The notes below the pieces were generated by a model. The model saw only the letters and a program-made list of their open reading frames with translations, was not told the DNA's origin and did not search any database. Below, one piece after another: positions 22,181-35,000 of a stretch of DNA of 64,000 nucleotides (its first letter is position 1; every line of letters starts with the position of its first letter). This stretch comes from Entrophospora sp. SA101. Taxonomy: Eukaryota; Glomeromycota; Glomeromycetes; Entrophosporales; Entrophosporaceae. The position numbers and the translations under genes were made by a program. Where the stretch lies: NCBI GenBank assembly GCA_958430865.1, contig CAUDNR010003334.1, positions 209,120 to 273,119 of the forward strand, read 5' to 3'.

Positions 22181-23961
22181 ATGTCGTTTTTCAAAGAATA
22201 TTTGACAGTTTTAACAGTTTTAGAACTCTCGGCTTGCATTATTTTATTATCTATACTAAAATTTTATTATGATTATTTCACTCGTCCAATTCCATATCCG
22301 GGTCCACTTCCATTGCCTATTATAGGTAACCTTCATCAGTACTTTTATCATAGGGATGATATACCATCTTGGCTTTATCGATTGAGTTTAAAATATGGAG
22401 GTGTATTTGAAATGTATTTCGGGCCCAACAAGCAATTGATGATCAATGATTCTCGGGTGGTTGAACGAGTGATGAGTCCAGCAAAGGATGGCAACTACTT
22501 TATGCGTTTTAAGACCAAAATAGGATTAGATGAGTTAGATATGGGCAGCAATGGGACGTTATTTAATGTGGATTTCAATTCTTGGTCTCATATCAGGAAA
22601 ATTATCTTTAGGATTATATCGTCACCCAATGCTTTAAGATTTTCTGAAAAGTTAGCCAATGATATTTTTCAGGATTTAGAGAAGTTGTGGGATAGTTTAA
22701 TTGAAAAACAAGGTCAAATTTGTCATAAAAAGCAAAAAAAATCGGTGACGATTGATTTTATGCCTTGGACGAAAATAATTTTCGCAGAATCTATAATGTT
22801 GATGACAACCAGCCGAAAACCCAATTTATTGTCATCGTACTACAACAGAATCACAAATAAAAATCTTGATGGCAATATTAAAAGAGATTCAAATGAAGAA
22901 TTTTTGGAGCGTTTTGTTATCGCATCTGATTGTGTACAATATTATCTGTTAGTTCCACCATTAATTCGTAATCTTCCAATCGTAAACACTTATACAAAAT
23001 ATTTGTACGATAATGTAACGTGGACAAGAAAATATGGATGCGAATTGGCTAAAGAACGTAGAAAAGAAATCGAAAATATCGATGATAGTGAAAAATTATC
23101 ACGTGACCTGTTAAATATGTTACTGACGGTTAACACACCAAAGGATATCACTCAAGGTATATCGAATGATGATAATGAGAAACCTATGACTGATCAAGAA
23201 GTTGGTGATACTATGATTGAAATAATTAGTGAAGGAATTGATAGCGTATGTATTAATATTAAATACATAATTTTTCTATACGACTAAGCTGTTACTAATA
23301 ATATTTTCTTAAAGCCCTCGAATGCTTTAGGATCTATTCTTTATTGCGTTGGAAATAACCCGGATGTCGAACAACGTATTATTGAGGAAATTGAAACCGT
23401 ACTTGGTAATAAATCTGATTCGAACATCACCCATGAAGATTTAAATAAACTTGAGTATATCGAAGCTGTGATAAAAGAAGGTAACCATTCTTCAAAATCT
23501 TTTTGTAATCGTATCGATTAAATTTTATTCAATCATGTGATGACATTTTCTTAGTGCTGAGAATCAGGCCAGCTACAGCAACGATTTCACGTTTCTCGGC
23601 AAATTCCGATCAAATTGACGAGTACACAATTCCAGCATCAACACAATTAGCAATCAATATTATGGGACTACAAATGAATCCAAAATATTGGGAAGAGCCT
23701 ACAAAATTTAATCCCTCGAGATTTTTGGCAAGTAGTAACAACAATGAAAAAGAAAGCTACAATAAAAACGCATTCGTGCTTTTTGGTGGTGGATTGCGTG
23801 TATGCCCAGGTAGGCATATGGCAATGATCCAACTCAAAATGTTGGTTGCTATGTTATATAATAAATATAAATTCGAGGTGATTACTAAGAAGCCTTCAAC
23901 AAGGTTCAACATCAATATACAAAGTAAGGAATTGCAAATCAGAATCAGCACGAGGAAATAA
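22181..23961 (+). CDS. Cytochrome P450 monooxygenase (three exons)
   Basis: Exons 22181-23245, 23315-23480 and 23555-23961 join in phases 0 and 1 to give 545 residues. I chose the ATG at 22181. Residues about 8-30 form a hydrophobic membrane anchor, followed by the proline hinge PYPGPLPLPIIGN. The I-helix region reads EIISEGIDSPSN across the first intron, the ExxR motif is in IKEVLR (E410, R413) across the second, and the heme-binding loop is FGGGLRVCPGRH with the axial thiolate Cys at residue 494. All elements of a working class II microsomal P450 are present: it would take electrons from a P450 reductase at the ER and oxygenate an unknown substrate. In the I-helix the usual AGxDT/S reads EGIDSP. 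The substrate and CYP family cannot be told from sequence alone. It stands alone, without a biosynthetic cluster around it. Confidence 0.92.
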
Positions 23962-24724
23962 ACATGAACATTGAATTAATGATAGAAACAATAAAATAAC
24001 AAGAATAGCAAAATAGTTTTATGAATATGTGATTGTTGTAAAATATTTAGATAAAGGAAATATGTTAATAAAGCACCATATTAATTACTTTAACAAATAA
24101 ATATTAGAAGACCAATTTACTATTACTAACATTAAATACTGTATCCTCCTCCCTCAAAAAAGATTAATTAAATTATCTGTGTGGACCGTTTCTTCTTTTC
24201 TAAAAATCATTATTTTGATGGTTTCGTTTATCCTTTTGTCTTATCCAATAAACTAATATGGTTCTGGCAATATAAAATCATATATTCATCCATGCCAATA
24301 TCAAAGTACTAAAATAATGATTTCCATTATAGAAAACACTATAGAAATAATTGGCTTTAACAGATCCTTAAAAAATGCAGAAATTGCTGGCGTTTATTGT
24401 TTTTATAAATCCAAAGCTTCAAAGTTTCTAAAATCTTGTCATAAATCACCCAACGAACAAATGTCAAAAAAATTTCATTACTAAGTTGTTTTTGCTTTAG
24501 CTCAATAATTGATTAATCGATTACTATCGTTGTTACTTACAAATGAATAAATAACTCTCAACGGTGTAAATGTTTCATTTATTTGGTACCTGAACTTGAT
24601 TCACATCATAAGTCGAACGGTTTCAAATTGGATTGAATCAGTTTTTAAAAAACAAAAAAATTGTTATTAAAAAAATGTTTAGTGATTTTTCACAACAAAT
24701 GCCTGGACTTCAACAACTCAACAA
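23962..24724. other. Intergenic spacer between P450 and hAT relic
   Basis: Nothing is supported here. It contains the 3' end of the P450 transcript and ordinary AT-rich sequence. Confidence 0.5.
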
Positions 24725-25060
24725 CTACAAATTAAGTGTGTCTAGGCATTACAGCTCATTGAATTGATGATAATTGGAGAGTGAAAAAAATATTAATTAA
24801 TTTTACCTCTTAATGAAAACCACACTGGGGTCTGTTTAGCAAATAAAATTTTAGATACTTTCGTTTTGGCAAGAAGTTTTGGCAATGACCAATGGGTCAA
24901 ATATGGTTAATTTAGCAGAACACTTAATTATTTAATTCAAAATATGACAATAAGAATTTTATGCATCTCAGATGTGGTGCTCATGTGTTAAACCTTGCAT
25001 TTGTTGTTCGTACCCCAAGATTCAATTATTACACGCACAAGAGGAAATAAAATTAATTGA
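24725..25060 (+). pseudogene. hAT transposase fragment (catalytic core region)
   Basis: Broken reading frames give consecutive pieces of a hAT RNase-H-like core. YKLSVSRHYSS is followed by a stop, then DDNWRVKKILINFTS; in another frame ENHTGVCLANKILDTFVLAR and SFGNDQWVKYG; then NKNFMHLRCGAHVLNLAFVV, which matches the conserved (H)xRCxAHxLNL segment of hAT transposases. No zinc finger and no C-terminal dimerisation region are seen nearby. The fragment lies about 120 bases upstream of the BTB-TLDc start and may contribute to its 5' flank. Confidence 0.75.
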
Positions 25061-25181
25061 TCAAAGATTTTTTCGAATTTAACTGTTCTGCACTGTATCA
25101 CACAAAATGCCCTTTTTATTAATTGTAACATGTGATTGACCATTCATTTTCATTTTAAATAAAAAAAAAAGTAAAAAAAAA

Positions 25182-26690
25182 ATGAATTCAATATTTGAAA
25201 AATATTTCAATGAAAATGAAAGATTATTAAATACTGAAGATTTTTATGATGTAAAGATATATGTTGGAGTAGAGCCAAACATTAAAGAAGTTCATGCACA
25301 TGCATCTATTGTATCAGCTCATTGTCCATCTTTTGGCAATGAATTAAGTAATGCAACAAAAGAAAACGGTTACTATATTATTAAGAAAGCTAATATTAGT
25401 GAAAAACTTTTCAAGCCTATTCTTAAGTAAGTTTAAAATAAATTTATTTTGCTTGTTTATTATTATTATTATCGAATAATAATAATTTATTTATTTTGTA
25501 GATTTTTATACACATGTAAATTTGAATTTGAAAATTATTCTGGGGATGAAGTGTTGGAAATATTAATTTCAGCGGATGAACTTGGCATTGAGTCACTTTA
25601 TGAATATACAATGAAGTATTTTATTGAAAACTATGAAGATTATATAAAAGAAAATTCAGTTAAAATTTTACAATTGATCTATGCCAATGAAAGATTAGAT
25701 GAATTGAAAAATATCTATTTTGAAAAGTTTTGTGACTATAGTGAAAAATTATTTGAATCAAATGAATTTGAATCATTGGAAAAACCAGTTTTTTTAGAAA
25801 TTCTCAAAAGAGAAGATTTTTCTGTTGATGAGATGATTATTTGGGAAAATGTTCTTAAATGGGGGTTGGCAAAACATCCAGAAATCATTAATATCAATGT
25901 TGAAGATTGGTCATTACAAAATTTTGCTGATTTAGGCAACACATTAAAAGATTTCTTTTCTCTAATAAGATTTCAGGATATTTCTAAAGAGGATTTTTTT
26001 GATAAGATTGAACCATATCATATGCTTCTTCCTAGAACTTTATGGAAACCTCTTTCACAATATTATATATTTCCTGATAGACAACAAACATTAAATTTAT
26101 TACCATCAAGAATTTTAAAATTGAAATCAACACTTGAATCATTGACAATCAATCATAAACTTACATTACTTTTTGCAAGTTGGATCGATAGAAAAAGTCC
26201 ACCATATACCTCACTCAAGGAAGTCAAATATGGATTTAAACTTCTATATTGTAGCAGCAGGGATGGTTTAAATGCTTCTGCATTCCATCGGAAATGTAAT
26301 GATGTTGACAAAACTCTTGTAGTTGGGAAAATACAAAATTCAGAGCAAATAGTTGGTGGTTATAATCCACTTAATTGGAATGGAGGAAGTATACGTAAAC
26401 ATGAAGCTGTAAGTTTTATATATAAAAATACAACTGAAAGTTTTATATTTAATATAAGTAATAGAAAAGATATCAATACTGCACAATTTAGTTATGTTAT
26501 CAATGATGATTATAAAAGCGCAATTTGTTGTCATCCTTTTTTTTTACCTAGGTTTGGTGCTGGTCATGATGTTTGGTTTAATTACGAAAAAGATATTTAT
26601 AGTAGCCCAGGGACTTATAATAACATTAATATAGTAAATAATAGTAAAATTGATGAATTAGAAGTTTTTCAAATTATTGATAAAAAATAA
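25182..26690 (+). CDS. BTB-BACK-TLDc domain protein (two exons)
   Basis: Exon 1 is 25182-25426 and exon 2 is 25502-26690; they join in phase 2 (PILK|FLYTCKFEFENYSG), giving 477 residues. Residues about 20-115 are a BTB/POZ domain (DFYDVKIYVGVE, VHAHASIVSAHCPSF, ILISADELGIESLYEY), followed by a BACK-like helical linker (about 120-245, with WENVLKWGLAKHPEI and LIRFQDISKEDFFDKIEPY). The C-terminal TLDc region (about 285-470) has LTLLFASWIDRK, YGFKLLYCSSRDGLNASAFH, IVGGYNPLNWNG and GAGHDVWFN. BTB domains dimerise and can dock Cullin-3 ligases; TLDc domains are linked to oxidative stress protection and V-ATPase binding. The combination is highly multiplied in Rhizophagus, so this is probably one of many paralogues without an assigned role. 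Confidence 0.9.
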
Positions 26691-27427
26691 AATGGTGAAT
26701 ACAATGTTATGATATGATGATTTAAATTATAAATTTGAATTGGCGAGGAAAAATGATGACTTTGTATAACTATACTTTAGTATTATAAAATAATGTTTTT
26801 TTATTTTATGAAACAAATATTAAAGAACATATTTATGTATCTATTTTAGTAGCGGAAGAACTTTTTTTCGCATGTATTTTAAAATATAAATTGATTATTG
26901 AATTTTAAAGCAAAAAGTTTATTATAATATTGTGTCTGTACTCGAAAACTTTTTTGTCCAAAATAGTGCATTTAGCGTTTGTTTTCTTTTTTGCTTTGAG
27001 AATAAGGACGTCGGGAAGGATAGGTGTAATCCTGATTCAGCTACGAAAGTCAATAAAATCACATTATTTACATCATGGTCTTCAACCCAAAGCCAGATAG
27101 TAGAGTAAAACGAATTTTCGTTAAAGAGGTTAGCAGGGAATATTTTTTTTATACAAGTGTAAGTTCATGTATTATTATTATATTACAGTTCATCCAACTC
27201 CTTTATCCCAGAGAAAAAAAAAGGAAGGTCAAATAAAACATTCAGTGGTATTAATTATAATTAACATTGCAATTAGATCAAACAAAGTGAACATAAATTT
27301 GAGGTCCGTATATGAACAAAGAATACAGTATATATATATTATAACAATAAATATAAATACATAAAATTTACATCTAATATAACCAATTAAAAAGAACAAA
27401 ACCAAATTAAATTATTATTAAATATGA
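26691..27427. other. Convergent intergenic region, BTB-TLDc and lipase
   Basis: Both flanking genes end here. No gene or repeat beyond poly-A and AT tracts is supported. Confidence 0.5.
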
Positions 27428-29135
27428 TTATTTTTTGAGACAAGTCAATAAGAAAACTGTATCAAAATATTTTGCATGGTTAATCAAGTTAATATTTGGA
27501 AGTTTCTGAGAATTTGCGCAAGTTTTATCCTCGGGATCTTGACACTTGACAATTTTGTTATTATCACTACATAAATAAATATAAGATAATTAATAAAAAT
27601 ATATAAAAATATCAAACAAATATATTTATAACCACAGTCACTCCATTATACTTACGGTCTAATCCAAAATTGCGCACCATGATGTTGGTATTTAAATGCT
27701 TGAGGTGGCACGTGTGGAACTAGGTCAGCTTTATTTACAACTCTGAAAAAACTAAAGCCGGTTTTTTCAACCAAAGCAGCGAAATTTTTATCTCCTGTTC
27801 TTGGTTCACCATATGTATAAGTTAACAAGTTTGATGGATTTAAACCTGGTACTCCGATTAAATCAAGGGTTTGGAAAACTGCTAATGCTATTATTTAATA
27901 AATGGATTGATGGATGTGAATTAATGGATTGATTGATATATATATATATAAGTAAATTGTATTTTAAAATATTGATAATAGTAATAATATGAATAATAAT
28001 ATAATGTGCTACTCACATCCACCTAAGCTATGGCCAGTGGTAACAACTTTGTAATCGGGATTTTCAGCGACCAATTTTTTTACTAAATTTGTTATTTCTG
28101 TTCTTGTGTCGTTATATGTAGCAAGAAATCTAATAATATAATGTATAATTTAATGAATTAGAAAATTAGAAAATAAAATTTGTTTTTTCAAAAAATACAA
28201 TTATTTATAAACTCCATTACTAACCCAGAATGAACCTATTATTTTATCAGTCGAAATTTATTTAAATTATGAAAAAAAAAATTAAATTTTTTAATTAATA
28301 TTATTAATATTATTAACTCAAAATGTTTGATAACTAACGATTAATAAATAATCCTTCTTTTTACCTTTGCATTGTTAGATTTGTCAAAAAATGGAACTTG
28401 AAGAAACTCGAGATCATTAAGGAAGCTTTTTACATTTGCTGTACCTCTAAAAGCAACTACGATTGCCTTTTCTTTATCGTTAATCGCAACTAAATTGTTT
28501 GTAATGTAAATTATTAATTAATCGGATAATAATTGAATAATACTTGTGGGTGAACTAATCAAATTTGGTATAGTTATCGATAGGTTACTTCATGAGCGGA
28601 AAAGCCATGATATCACTTGTTTGTTAGACTGATTTTCGACAAACCAAATTTGAGTTTCGCCCACAAGTATAAATTTAAATCATTATAATAATTACCATAA
28701 GCGTTATTATCTCTTGGCACACTGTTTTGAAAGAACTTGATGAGCCTGGTATCTTTAGTTTCCTCAGTTTCGCAAGCTGCACCGCATTTCCAGTCAGTTA
28801 CATCACAGTATGCGGCACTAAACAAATAAATAAAGCGCATAATATATATAAGTAAAGAAGAAGTTCTTTATGTATTTATTATTACATCAGAAGTATTTTA
28901 TTAATTACTTTGCGAATTTTGTCCAAAGTCGGAATTCAGCGACATCATTATCGCTTACGGGTAATTGAGATGACGTGTCATTGTTGGCGGTTGGTTTGAA
29001 TTTGTTATTGTTGTTTTTATTGGTTTTGTTATTTCCACGTTTATAATGATGAATTGGGGAAGCGTGTGTATAATAGAATGATGACACGTTAATAAAAATG
29101 AGAGCGATTAAGATAAAAAATGTAAATGTAGTCAT
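27428..29135 (-). CDS. Secreted class 3 (fungal-type) lipase, seven exons including an 11-nt microexon
   Basis: Exons on the minus strand: 29135-28909, 28817-28696, 28489-28365, 28235-28225, 28129-28017, 27887-27656 and 27566-27428. Every junction keeps phase and the sum is 323 codons with the stop (322 residues). Residues 1-26 are a signal peptide (hydrophobic FTFFILIALIFINVSSF, then ASP), followed by a Lys/Asn-rich propeptide-like stretch. The alpha/beta-hydrolase core has AYCDVTDWKCG, IVVAFRGTANVKSFLNDLEF, KVHSGFLATYN, the nucleophile elbow TGHSLGG (catalytic Ser), TYGEPRTGDKNFAALV, VVNKADLVPHVPP (catalytic Asp) and LINHAKYF (catalytic His). This is the lipase_3 layout of Rhizomucor-type triacylglycerol lipases; it would hydrolyse ester lipids outside the cell or in the secretory path. 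Paired cysteines (CDVTDWKCGAAC; CQDPEDKTC) suit disulfides. The 11-nt exon supplies the residues VHSG of the oxyanion/strand region. Confidence 0.93.
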
Positions 29136-30775
29136 TTTTTATTGACAATTGGTTTTAAAGAGGAGAAAGTAGGTAAATAGGCTAGTTGGAGAGTGTGGAA
29201 AAAGAGAAAATGATAGATTGAAAGGGAGAAATAAAGAATGTAGGCAATTATATATAATATAATATATAATATGGCAAGAGGAGTGGATGGTGTGTATGGT
29301 GATTTATGATGGTGACGATAACTATATGTTAAATTAATGTATATAGGATAATAAACCACAAGAATAATGTTGAATAAGAAGCCGACCAGCGCCTTTAATA
29401 TTTGTCAAATAAATTGTGGATTGTGTATAGATACCGTACACCACCAAAGGAGATAAAAATAAGGAAAGGAAGGAAAGAAAAAGAATGAATAATTATTTAA
29501 TAATAACTTTTGGTTAATTATTTATTTTATTAAATTTGTTAGTAAATAGTGAAAGAATTTGGATGCCATTTTATAAGAAATATTTTTTTTAATGTCCATT
29601 GTTTTTTTGAATTCTATTTAGGAAAACAATCAAAAAAAAAAATTACCGAAAAAGTAAATTAATTAATTAATTTAAAAAAAAAATTTTTATTAAATTTTGC
29701 TTGTTTACTTTTTTTTTTACTGCTACGATCAGCGAAAAACCGATGTACGTACAGCAACCCCTACAAGGAATTTGTTTATTTGCTAATTTTATAGTTTTAA
29801 TAACCAACAATGTAAATCCTTACTAAAGTAATCAAAATTTCATGAGGAATTTTCGACACAAAACAAATTCAAGTTTCAGGATTAAATTTATATTAAAAAG
29901 AACTATGTGAAATGGCATTGGTTTACTTTAAATGCTACTAGTAAAACATTATGTTCAGGTCAATTGGACACTCTTTAAAAAGACTAGTCCAACACCTTGT
30001 AATTTATAATTCACATTCCCTTTTTGCCAGATAAGGTTTTAAAAAGAAAGTGCAAACTTTTATAAAAACCATAATTTGGGTTTTTACTTCTCGACAAATG
30101 TTGATTTGGCCACATTATCGATTTAAAAGTCTTTTTTACAATAAATCAATCTCGCGAGAATCCTTGGTGAAAGGTAGCCAGTCACCTGCACCGAGAATAT
30201 ACTAGTAAAACATGTGAAAGTAGTGGATGTATCTAGCAAAAATATTGGACTTTTATATGTGCATCATGCAGTTCCGCCATTGATAGGAACCAATAAATAC
30301 ATATTACGGAAACACGCTCGCAACGTTGGGGCCTACACTTATTACAGGCTGGCTGTTTACGTATGACTTTACTTACTTGGGTATAGGTAAGATTTTTAAT
30401 TTAATTGCGTAATAAAAATTTGTGACACAAAACTAATTATTAAAAATCACTTTTTTGATTTTCAAAATACATGTTTGTAGACCAAAAATAGAAATTTAAT
30501 TGATCTAGAAAATTAATATTTTAAGTAAATAAATATATTATTATATAGATGAAAAAAGAAAAAAAAAATCAAATCTATGTTTTGTTGTTAATGCTGATGA
30601 TTTGTTTATATGTTTTTACAATTATTTAATGAATAATAACATTTTTTTTTAACATTGTTGTTAAGTATTAATTATTTTGTTATATATTGATTGGTTATTG
30701 AATGATTGCTAATATACAAAAGTAAAAATTAAAATTAAATCAAAACAATTGGATTAAATTAAAATTAAAAATATA
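29136..30775. other. Intergenic region between lipase and Erf4-like gene
   Basis: The lipase promoter lies at the left edge. A 13-base direct repeat ACTAGTAAAACAT occurs at about 29936 and 30200. I see no gene; the short frames are low-complexity. Confidence 0.45.
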
Positions 30776-31560
30776 TTAATATATTTCTAATTTGAGCTGT
30801 TAAAATGAACATTATTAGTAGGAATAAGCGTAAATCAAGTTAAGGATAATAATAATATAAACTTAATTAATTAATAATAATTAATAATAATTTTCAATTA
30901 TTCAGTTCTTTCTTCATTTTTTATAGAGAATAAAAAAAAAGGATACATATAAAAATGCATTTTTACACGGATCTCTAAAGTTTAAACCCAATCGATTATA
31001 ATAATTTATATTCTCATCGTCTAAAAATAGACAGACCTCCTCGATCATCTTATAAATAATCAGAAAATAGTGATTAGATGATGATAATTATATTTAATTG
31101 GACGCATTTCTATACATACGCATATATTTATTTACCTTGTCATAATTTGATCTCAAACAAAATGTTGAAGTGTATATTGTTAAGCATTCAAGAATATTGC
31201 CAATTACAGCATATTTGGGATTATTCGCTTTCTCTAATAATTCATTCAACCTGTTAATTGTTTCTTTAAATCTTATTGGACTTATCTAGTAACACGAAAA
31301 TATATAGCATAAGTATATTAATATATGTATATATTGCATACATGTATAAATATTATGCATGAATAATTTTACCCTTTCGTTGATTTCTTTAGGAAGATTA
31401 TTATTGAATTGACATGATTCTCCATTGGTATAGTCCCTTTCGATCTTTATAATTTTTTTTGGCTTTATTATTAATGTAGATGTTGTTGATGATATTGATG
31501 ATGATATTGATGCTGGTTTTTTATTATTACTATTGTAAATATTGTCATTGATAATATTAC

Positions 31561-31603
<43 letters not shown>

Positions 31604-32251
31604 TATAATCAAGGTATTATTATTTGGTTCGGTCGTCATCTTGTTATTCGTGTTTGTAAATGTTGACTTTTTTGGTGAATTTAATTTCTTTGTTAATTTC
31701 CTGGTCATTAAATTACCACCACTTTCCTCGCCATTCCTACCTTTACTACTACTACTAATTTCTGACGTGATGATTGTTGCTGTAGTCAAATTATCATCTG
31801 TTATTGGTATTGATGATATTGTTGTTTCTTGTTGTTTTTGAATTATTATAATGTTATTATTATTATTACTTTTAATACTGTTGCTACTAATATTAACGCT
31901 ACTACTATTATTACTATTATTGATACTAATATCATTGTTACTATCATTAATGTTGTCATGATTGTTAGCACTTATAATATCTTTGTCCTCTGTAATTGAA
32001 ACTTCAAAATTCTTCCTTATCATTTGGGATGAAGTGGTAGAAGAAATACTACTATTATTACTTTGCCTTTTTCCGATTTTACTATTTCTACTTCTCCTTC
32101 TTGCCTCTACACTGCCTTCTTCTCTTCTCTCTAATGACGCTACTTCCACATTTTCTTCTTCATCATCTTCTTCATCTAGTTGTAATTGACTATTATTATC
32201 ATCATCAACAATTTCGATGGTTTTTTCTTCTTCTGATTGAATGTTTTTCAT
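30776..32251 (-). CDS. Erf4/GOLGA7-family palmitoyltransferase subunit (four exons)
   Basis: Exons 32251-31373, 31285-31136, 31048-30947 and 30796-30776 all join in phase 0 and give 383 residues. The first ~270 residues are disordered: acidic at the start (LDEEDDEEENVEV), basic (EARRRSRNSKIGKR), then Ser/Asn-rich with a run of Asn. The conserved domain is C-terminal: IERDYTNGESCQFNNNLPKE, then RISPIRFKETINRLNELLEK, GNILECLTIYTSTFCLRSNY, and NRLGLNFRDPCKNAFLYLKL ending in EIY. This order (Y-K/S spacing, LECLTxYT, GLxxxDPxxxAFLxxEI) is that of Erf4 and human GOLGA7, which stabilise the DHHC palmitoyltransferases Erf2/ZDHHC9 and so control Ras palmitoylation at ER/Golgi membranes. The last exon is only 21 nt; without it the frame reads on into poly-T sequence. 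No DHHC enzyme gene is in the window. Confidence 0.87.
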
Positions 32252-34294
32252 ATTTTTTAAATTTTAAAAATTAAATTAAAAAAGGATGAAAAAAAAAAAA
32301 TTTAACCTATTAATTAATCAATTTACCAACAACAATAATATTTAATAATAATAATAATAAATAATAATGTACATACAAATTACACATGCATATATTAAAA
32401 ATATCGAGAAAATAATTTATAAATTTGTGTGAAGTAAAAAATTTAAGAAAATTATTCTTTTGTGTGACAAATAAACAAAGTTAACCAATCCAATACTATA
32501 CTAATACATAAAAGGATATAATTTCAATTCAAGTTAAAAGAGGTATTCATACTATTACAATTGCAGCAAGCATGAGAAAAGGGAAACAATATTAAATTTA
32601 TAATTGGCTAATTCAAATTAAAGTTGTATAAAAAATTTTTAATTAAACATGACAAATTTTTTTTTACAACTATGACTTTTTATGAATTGCTAATACTAAT
32701 GAAGAAGCTCTTATTAAATTTACTTTATCATTGATTTAACATTGGAACTGATCATCATATTAAATATCAAGTAACACATGCTCAAATTCCTAAGCCGTGC
32801 GTGACTATAATTAATATGTGTGCATGTATTGTATATTTTTGAAAAAAGGACAACTGATAAGGCTTTTAAATTTAATATCTTTTGTGGCTTCAAAAATATT
32901 TTTTTTTTAGTTTTCAATAACTTAAATCTATGAAAAAAGTCATCAACAATCTACCAAGTCTTTATTTAGAATAAAAATACTTCAGTGTGTTATCGTATAT
33001 TATTAGGGTCATAATGAATTGTAAAGGTTAAATGCCACAATGGCTCCCTGAAAGTTTATTTATGATTTTTGAATTTGGCTTTCTAATATTTGAGATTGAG
33101 CCTCTGTGCAGATTTTGAATAATGCTTGCTTTGTTAGTTTCTAAATAGTTTTTTCATGTCCAAGATTATTTTCTGTAATTTAAATATTTTGCTCGGCTGC
33201 AATTAGCTCATTTCTTCATTTCTTTCCTTCATTTGCTTAATAAAGCTCTCGTAGCCTTCTTGTTTTTTTTTGCTTTCGTCTTTTCTTGTTGATTTCATTT
33301 TGAATTTCCTTTGAATTCTTCTCATAAAGTATTATTTCACTATTCCCTTTTTTCCCATTGATTATTTATTTGTCTTTGGATTCAACCAAGCTTTTAAAAG
33401 ACTCTCTTATCGATACGAGCATTCTTTTTGAGGCATCTGCTAGTATTTATCGATCCACCGTCCATTAATTTGAGTTGAGCATTAAAAATATGTCTGGTTC
33501 TTATTTGGAAAGAGCTTGGAAGGTCTCGCTCAATTATGTAAACTCTCTTTTTGTAAGCATTTTTTGATGAAAAACCTAATTTTAAAGAACGGAGCACTTT
33601 TTGATATTTAGTATAAATTTATGTTCGCCTCGTAGTTTTTCTTTACGATGTACAGATTAATGGGATCTGGATATATTACTTTCTTTTAGATGATCCATAA
33701 GTACAAAAATTCCCCATCACTAGCACACATATTTATAAATTGCAAACCCTTAACTCGACATAATTAAATAAACTTGATAACCTGGTTCTTTGTAAAGCTA
33801 ATTCACATCTTTTTTTGTCAACCATAAGTTGCATCAATTCACTAGTATTTTTGTTTTTCTGCTGGTAATGTTTTCCTCCAATTCAAAAAAGTATTAGATG
33901 CCTTAAATGCGCTAACTACAAATATATATATATATACATATATATATATATCAGTTTATAGCTTAGGTTCTGAAGATTATGTATAAAAACTTTATGGTTT
34001 CGGGTTTTCTAAAACTTTTTCAATTAACATTTTATTTTACTTGCTTAAATATATTTTTTTTTGAAAAATTTAAAAATTTTTAATAATTGTTCTATGATAA
34101 AAAGTACTGAACAATGTAATATAATATTAATATCATGCATGCAGCCTAAATTATGTCAAAAGCCAAGCCTAAAACATATAAACATACGTGAAACATTGAA
34201 TCACATGTGAATAACTATACTAATACTATTTTGGAATGATTATCGTCATAATCATATTTTTGTTTTATTGTTTGTTGTTTCGAAAATTTAAGTA
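32252..34294. other. Gene-poor stretch with weak decayed coding traces
   Basis: The promoter of the Erf4-like gene lies at the left end, with a TAA run at about 32345-32366. On the minus strand between 33600 and 33060 there are Lys/Glu-rich pieces (for example IQNEINKKRRKQKKTRRLRE) broken by stops, possibly an old coiled-coil ORF. A TA/CA microsatellite lies at 33921-33953. No intact gene is seen. Confidence 0.4.
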
Positions 34295-35000
34295 TTACGA
34301 ACCGTTAATAAAGGCTGTAGATGATCCCTTCATGAAACCCATAAACATGCCTCTATATATTATAGGGTACGTTTGATCTAAATCATCGGTTTCGATTATT
34401 CGTTTCGAGTAAATGATTTCGCATCCTGAATATTCTCCATCCATTATGAAGTGAATGGATATATATATATATATAATATAATATTGTTTTGAATTTTTTC
34501 GCTATCTTTCTCAACTGTAAATACTTCTGTCTACGATACATTTCCACTGTTTATTTCCTTGAGATGCTTTAAACAAATTTGGCATGTCCACATATCTTAT
34601 CGTTCCTTGTACCAAATCTGCTTGAATCTTACATCTTGAGCGTTTTCATAATGATATTCAGTCTTATAACCAATAAAATCAATCATTGACGTTATTTTTC
34701 TATTTTTCATAAACACAATTAATTCTTTTATTAAGTCTCCAACTTACCCGATATATTAATTAAAATGTTATCCAAATTATATACATATATTGATATATCA
34801 TGAATGATGATATTGTGAATATTTTCAAGTGCTGGAAATTGAATCAATGTTAGTTGTGGATTTTGTAAATTAAAGCAAAGTTGATTAGATTTGCACGTTT
34901 AAGAGAGTTAATCCTTGCATTTTGATAGTTGCAGTTGGTGTAACAACGATTTCTATGGTTGTTGTCGCATTGTGATTTTTGTTTTTTGCCTACCCAAAAT
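34295..35000 (-). pseudogene. Decayed gene of unknown family
   Basis: A short intact frame at 34444-34295 encodes 49 residues: MDGEYSGCEIIYSKRIIETD ... YRGMFMGFMKGSSTAFINGS. Upstream on the same strand (34770-34480) there are further coding-like pieces in different frames: GDLIKELIVFMKNRKITSMI, FIGYKTEYHYENAQDVRFKQ, IWYKER and YVDMPNLFKASQGNKQW. Stops and frameshifts separate them, although some gaps might be introns. I do not recognise the family. It may be a degraded member of a multi-copy family; the alternative is a live gene with introns that I have misplaced. Confidence 0.4.
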
